Source: JANQLU01 sp964434955 (lineage in GTDB: Bacteria > Planctomycetota > Planctomycetia > Pirellulales > Pirellulaceae). Taken from it: a DNA stretch of 8,695 nucleotides. The stretch covers positions 1-8,695 of the forward strand of contig CAYSXI010000209.1 of the NCBI GenBank assembly GCA_964434955.1, written 5' to 3'. Under the pieces are notes generated by a model that saw only the letters and a list, made by a program, of their open reading frames with translations, searched no databases and was not told the origin of the DNA. Below, one piece after another: positions 5,673 to 8,695 of this stretch; the first letter of the stretch is position 1, and each line of letters starts with the position of its first letter. A program made the translations under genes and the position numbers.

Positions 5673-8007
5673 GTTGAAACTCCGGCAACATGACCATGAT
5701 CCAAAGGAAATCAGCGACGGCGTCCCTGTCTGGTTTCTGGCCAAGAATTTTCTTCAATACGCTTTGTTCGGATTTCGTCGGCATTCGACAAAGCAGCTGT
5801 TGGTAAACGTTGTTGATGAAAGCGTCTGTTCCGTCCGCGGATATGGACTTTTCAAAACGGGAGGCCCCACGCTCCATGAGATCGTTCATGATTTGCCCAT
5901 TACTCAGATCCAGCGCTTGAAGTGTGGAAAGCTGATCGATCCGCGTTGTCACCACTTGCTCCCGGTTGGGGCGACCAAGAGAGCGCATGAGGGGATCCGC
6001 CGTGACAAGCGATGCTCGAATGATACGGCCTGAATCGCGACCCATCGCCTGTTGTTCCTTTTGATGGATCGACTGGCTTACATTTTGCCATCCACTTTGA
6101 TTCTTCAGGGCGACGGCGGGGGTACGTTTTTCATCTTGAATGATGCTGAATTTGGCCGGCAAGTGAAGGTGATCCACAAAAATCGAGCAATACAGACCCG
6201 CAGGGTTTGGCGTGTCCCCCAGGTTTTTCGCGGTCAATAGGATCTTGTTCTTGCCTTTCAGTAAATGCTTGCCAATGTCGAGCAACTCGACGGTGGTCCA
6301 GTCCGAATCCTCGTTGATACGATTGCCGTTAACGATCAGCAAGTAATAGTTGTCACACGTGATCACGACCTTGCCTGACTTGGGGCGCGAACTCAGCTCA
6401 AATACCGATTCGAACGAAATCGTTTCGTTCGGGGCAGCGTCGTTAGGGTTCTCACGATCCCAAATCCATTTGTCGGCAAACTTTTGTGACACCGACTTGC
6501 CGTCGTAGTTTGCGATTCGGGCAACCAATTTTCGCGGCCCGGTTCGCGTAAAACGCCAGACGGAGTCGAGGAATTGTTCCGCCGTCATTCGCCGCATGAT
6601 GGGTCCGCGAAAAGTCGTTCGCTCGTCCGTTTCCGATTTTTCGCTTACCGTTTGGGCCTGGTAGATCTTTGACGTGGCGATCAGCTTCATCGTGCGTTTC
6701 AAGTCATAGCGATGATCGACCAAGTCGATCGCAAGGTAATCGAGAAGGTCTTCCGAAAATGGTCGGTTGGACATCATATCGACCGGTTCGACGATCCCCC
6801 GCCCCATCATTTGCTTCCAGATTCGGTTGACGATTGTCCTGGCAAATCGCCCGTTCTCTTTTTTGGTGATCAAATTGGCCGCGGACTGCAATCTTTGGGT
6901 CTGGCTAAAGCTGGCCGGGATTTCTCCCAATTCCGGCCATAGGAATGCCGGGTCAGCTTTCTTGCCTGTCGGCTTGTCGCAGCGGTACATTTCCAGCGAA
7001 CGGTTCGACAGGATCGAAGCCATTCCATAAGCATCCTTGAGTTTCCAATCGTTGATAAAACTATCGTGGCAGGACGCGCATTTCAGGTTTTCCCCCAGGA
7101 ATACTTGTGACACGTTTTGGGCGAATTGAACTTCTCGGACCTGGCTGGCGTTGACGTTTCCTCGCCACTGAATGCCACGAATGAACCCATCCGATTCGCC
7201 ATTCGGAGGGGCAATCAGCTCTCGAACGAATTGATCGTAGGGCTTGTTCTCGTAAAGTGCTTGGTGCAGCCATGCCGTGATTTGTTTCCGTCCGCCGTCG
7301 ATAAAGCCGGTTCCGTTGTAGTCGTTTCGAAGCAGGTCATTCCAGAATGTCATCCAGTGGTCGGCGTAGTCGCGTCGCCGGCCCAGCAACTCGTCGACCA
7401 GTTTTTCCCGTTTGTCAGTCTCGGTTGTGTTCAGGAAACGTTCTTGTTCCTGAATGGTTGGTAGAACGCCAACCAGGTCCAGATAGACCCGCCGAATGAA
7501 AACTCGATCATCAACCGACTTCGGGAAGCTGGTTTGGTTTGCTTTGAAATAGGCGGTGAGAATGCGATCAATCGGGTTTCCATTCCCTTCCGGTAGCTTG
7601 GGGCGGCGAGGCGCAAGAGGCGCTTTCCAGGTCTTGGCTTTAAACGAAAATCCGTCGGTCCAGGGCGCTTTCTGATTGATCCATCGACGAAGGATATCCA
7701 CTTCTTTTTTCGACAACCCATCTCCCTTGGGCGGCATCCGTTCATCCGGGTCGTCCGAGATCACTCGTTCGAACATTTCACTCTCATCCGCGTGGCCGAG
7801 TTTGAGGACTTCGGAACCGATCAATGCGTCTCGGTCGTCCAGCGAAAACCCGCCTTTGTAAGTCCCGTTGGAGTGACATTCGGCGCAGTGCGTTTTCAGA
7901 AGCGGGAGAACCTCGTGGGCAAAATCAATCGGTTGTGCGTTTGCCGTGGAGGCTCCCGCCATGCAAAAAACCACGGCAAGCACTTTGGCAATCCGATAAA
8001 TTCGCAT
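5662..8007 (-). CDS. Secreted PSCyt1-PSCyt2-PSD1 cytochrome-like protein with embedded beta-sandwich domain
   Basis: This 781-residue exported protein has the three-part planctomycete architecture. A Sec signal peptide (1-24, cleavage ANA|QPI) precedes a PSCyt1 haem domain with C41-AE-C44-H45 and probable axial Met in ERMPPKGDG (M91). PSCyt2/DUF1549 runs from about 145 to 335 and includes a second CxxCH (C310, C313, H314 in CASCHDSFINDW). PSD1/DUF1553 follows from about 375, with GRFARTIVNRIWKQMMGRG, RRMTAEQFLDSVW and the late LSTLQALDLSNGQ. Between these PSD1 parts (about 500-650) lies extra beta-rich sequence (KVVITCDNYYLLIVNGNRI, then LLKGKNKILLTAKN) resembling galactose-binding-like sandwiches. 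The start at ATG 8007 has AGGAGG 5 bases upstream and gives a clean signal peptide; the longer frame to 8085 does not. Reaction and partner are unknown. Its neighbours are an SGNH hydrolase 79 bases upstream and DUF1501 overlapping downstream. Confidence 0.92.
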   Translation of the reverse strand: MRIYRIAKVLAVVFCMAGASTANAQPIDFAHEVLPLLKTHCAECHSNGTYKGGFSLDDRDALIGSEVLKLGHADESEMFERVISDDPDERMPPKGDGLSKKEVDILRRWINQKAPWTDGFSFKAKTWKAPLAPRRPKLPEGNGNPIDRILTAYFKANQTSFPKSVDDRVFIRRVYLDLVGVLPTIQEQERFLNTTETDKREKLVDELLGRRRDYADHWMTFWNDLLRNDYNGTGFIDGGRKQITAWLHQALYENKPYDQFVRELIAPPNGESDGFIRGIQWRGNVNASQVREVQFAQNVSQVFLGENLKCASCHDSFINDWKLKDAYGMASILSNRSLEMYRCDKPTGKKADPAFLWPELGEIPASFSQTQRLQSAANLITKKENGRFARTIVNRIWKQMMGRGIVEPVDMMSNRPFSEDLLDYLAIDLVDHRYDLKRTMKLIATSKIYQAQTVSEKSETDERTTFRGPIMRRMTAEQFLDSVWRFTRTGPRKLVARIANYDGKSVSQKFADKWIWDRENPNDAAPNETISFESVFELSSRPKSGKVVITCDNYYLLIVNGNRINEDSDWTTVELLDIGKHLLKGKNKILLTAKNLGDTPNPAGLYCSIFVDHLHLPAKFSIIQDEKRTPAVALKNQSGWQNVSQSIHQKEQQAMGRDSGRIIRASLVTADPLMRSLGRPNREQVVTTRIDQLSTLQALDLSNGQIMNDLMERGASRFEKSISADGTDAFINNVYQQLLCRMPTKSEQSVLKKILGQKPDRDAVADFLWIMVMLPEFQHVR
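5680..5685 (-). promoter_or_regulatory. Shine-Dalgarno site that fixes the DUF1501 start
   Basis: On the - strand CCGGAG stands 7 bases before ATG 5672, inside the last codons of the PSD1 gene. Together with the Tat signal that begins directly after this ATG, it supports the shorter reading frame. Confidence 0.65.
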
Positions 8008-8012
8008 CCTGC

Positions 8013-8018
8013 CCTCCT
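8013..8018 (-). promoter_or_regulatory. Shine-Dalgarno site that fixes the PSD1 start
   Basis: A full AGGAGG on the - strand, 5 bases before ATG 8007, in a purine-rich tract. It is the strongest ribosome site in the window and favours this start over the in-frame ATG at 8085, which lies only one base before the SGNH stop and would add 26 polar residues before the signal peptide. Confidence 0.8.
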
Positions 8019-8032
8019 CTCTCCGTCCAACA

Positions 8033-8074
8033 TTTGATTCTTGAAAGCCCACTTTTGATTCTTTAAAGCTTGGT
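8033..8074. repeat. 21-base direct repeat between the SGNH and PSD1 genes
   Basis: TTTGATTCTTGAAAGC (8033-8048) and TTTGATTCTTTAAAGC (8054-8069) differ at one base and are spaced 21 bases start to start, close to two helical turns. They sit 26-62 bases upstream of ATG 8007 and may be a paired binding site for a regulator or a small local duplication. Confidence 0.6.
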
Positions 8075-8086
8075 GACAAATCCACG

Positions 8087-8695
8087 CTATTTGGACTCCT
8101 CTTTTAACGCGCCGCGAATTTTTTCGGCGACCTGTTTTCCTAGTTCCACGGAGCCTTCTTTTGTAAAGTGGACGTTTGCCGGCCTTTGAATCTTTTCCAG
8201 GCGTTCATTCGCGAAAGCAAACAAGTCGTTTACTTCAATTTCGTTTTCCTTCATGATTTCCGCTGCGATTTTGTTGTAGCGTTCCGGATCGGTGGTATCA
8301 CGGTGTGGGCGCATTTTTCCTTTGGGAACCGGCGTGGTTGTCGCGTAGATAAGTTTTGCGTTGGTTGCTTTCAGTTTTTTGACGATTTCCTGAAGACGTT
8401 CTTTGTATTTGTCTGGCTCGCTTTGCCGCGGGTCGTTGGGGTCATTGGAGTTTTTACCCGTTTCTCCATTGACGCGTTTCAAATCATGCAGCCCAAAGTT
8501 GAAATGAATCACATCAAAATTTCCGCCTTCGATTTTTAGCCAGCGATCAAGCTGTTTGACTCCATTCAGAGTGCCCGCACAGTTTTCCGGTCGCCCCTTG
8601 GCATTGGTCGGACGAAAAACGTCGGCGATCGATTTGAGTTCGCTGCGGACGGTGGCCGTGTATCCCATCGAAATGGAGTCGCCAAGAATCAGGAC
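8087..8695 (-). CDS. SGNH/GDSL hydrolase, N-terminus cut by window edge
   Basis: The visible 202 residues start with VLILGDSISMGYT. This is block I of the SGNH hydrolases, with the nucleophile Ser in GDS, so the frame continues past the right edge and only a short N-terminus (perhaps a signal peptide) is missing. Other landmarks are a Gly in the GTLNG region (block II), NFGLHDLKR (block III, with His in place of the usual Asn of GxND) and PANVHFTKEG (block V, catalytic His). The Asp normally 2-3 residues before that His is absent (Ala-Asn-Val-His). Members act as esterases or acetyl-hydrolases, often on carbohydrates. Planctomycetes carry many secreted members near sulfatases and PSD1 genes, so deacylation of a polysaccharide is plausible but not shown. 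The gene ends 79 bases before the PSD1 start and probably heads a leftward operon with PSD1 and DUF1501. Confidence 0.87.
   Translation of the reverse strand, partial: VLILGDSISMGYTATVRSELKSIADVFRPTNAKGRPENCAGTLNGVKQLDRWLKIEGGNFDVIHFNFGLHDLKRVNGETGKNSNDPNDPRQSEPDKYKERLQEIVKKLKATNAKLIYATTTPVPKGKMRPHRDTTDPERYNKIAAEIMKENEIEVNDLFAFANERLEKIQRPANVHFTKEGSVELGKQVAEKIRGALKEESK

Noticed and set aside
8008..8085. N-terminal extension of the PSD1 protein from ATG 8085
   Set aside because: It would put 26 polar residues, including a repeat-derived FKESKVGFQESNV stretch, before a clear signal peptide, and the strong AGGAGG belongs to ATG 8007.

Overview
The window looks like a chromosomal segment of a planctomycete, most likely a Pirellulales-type bacterium. 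The main evidence is the pair of families typical of Planctomycetota and Verrucomicrobiota: a PSCyt1-PSCyt2-PSD1 cytochrome-like protein followed directly by a Tat-exported DUF1501 protein. The organism is inferred from gene content only; no rRNA or other phylogenetic marker is present. Base composition looks even throughout, and I see no insertion sequence, integrase, tRNA, rRNA or CRISPR array.

Layout. At the left edge, on the + strand, is the 3' part of a small outer-membrane beta-barrel protein (2-613). A GC-rich hairpin with a T-run follows it (672-697) and probably ends its transcription. Everything from 767 to the right edge is on the - strand, so reading 5' to 3' it runs from right to left. 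Block A is a truncated SGNH/GDSL hydrolase (8087-8695), a secreted PSD1 cytochrome-like protein (5662-8007) and a DUF1501 protein (4227-5672); the last two overlap by 11 bases. After a 192-base gap holding a perfectly spaced 13-base tandem repeat (4176-4227), block B begins. It contains a membrane protein resembling the small multi-drug export family (3153-4034), a family-5-like uracil-DNA glycosylase that overlaps it by 4 bases (2407-3156), and a CPBP (Abi) intramembrane protease with a large extracytoplasmic insert (767-2335).

How the genes may work together. Block A encodes exported proteins: a Ser-esterase-like hydrolase, a c-type haem protein with an apparent embedded carbohydrate-binding-like beta-sandwich, and a Tat substrate of the sulfatase/phosphatase-like DUF1501 family. 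This fits the planctomycete pattern of periplasmic or surface modules proposed to act on complex polysaccharides, but no substrate can be read from the sequence. Block B joins DNA repair (uracil excision) with two membrane proteins. The tight overlap shows co-expression of the first two, with no obvious shared pathway.

Two start sites differ from the longest open frames. The PSD1 gene is placed at 8007 and the DUF1501 gene at 5672, because each has a Shine-Dalgarno sequence and a clean export signal directly after it. The items most worth following up are the 13-base repeat array, the 21-base direct repeat in front of the PSD1 gene, the domain embedded in PSD1, and the missing Asp in the SGNH hydrolase.
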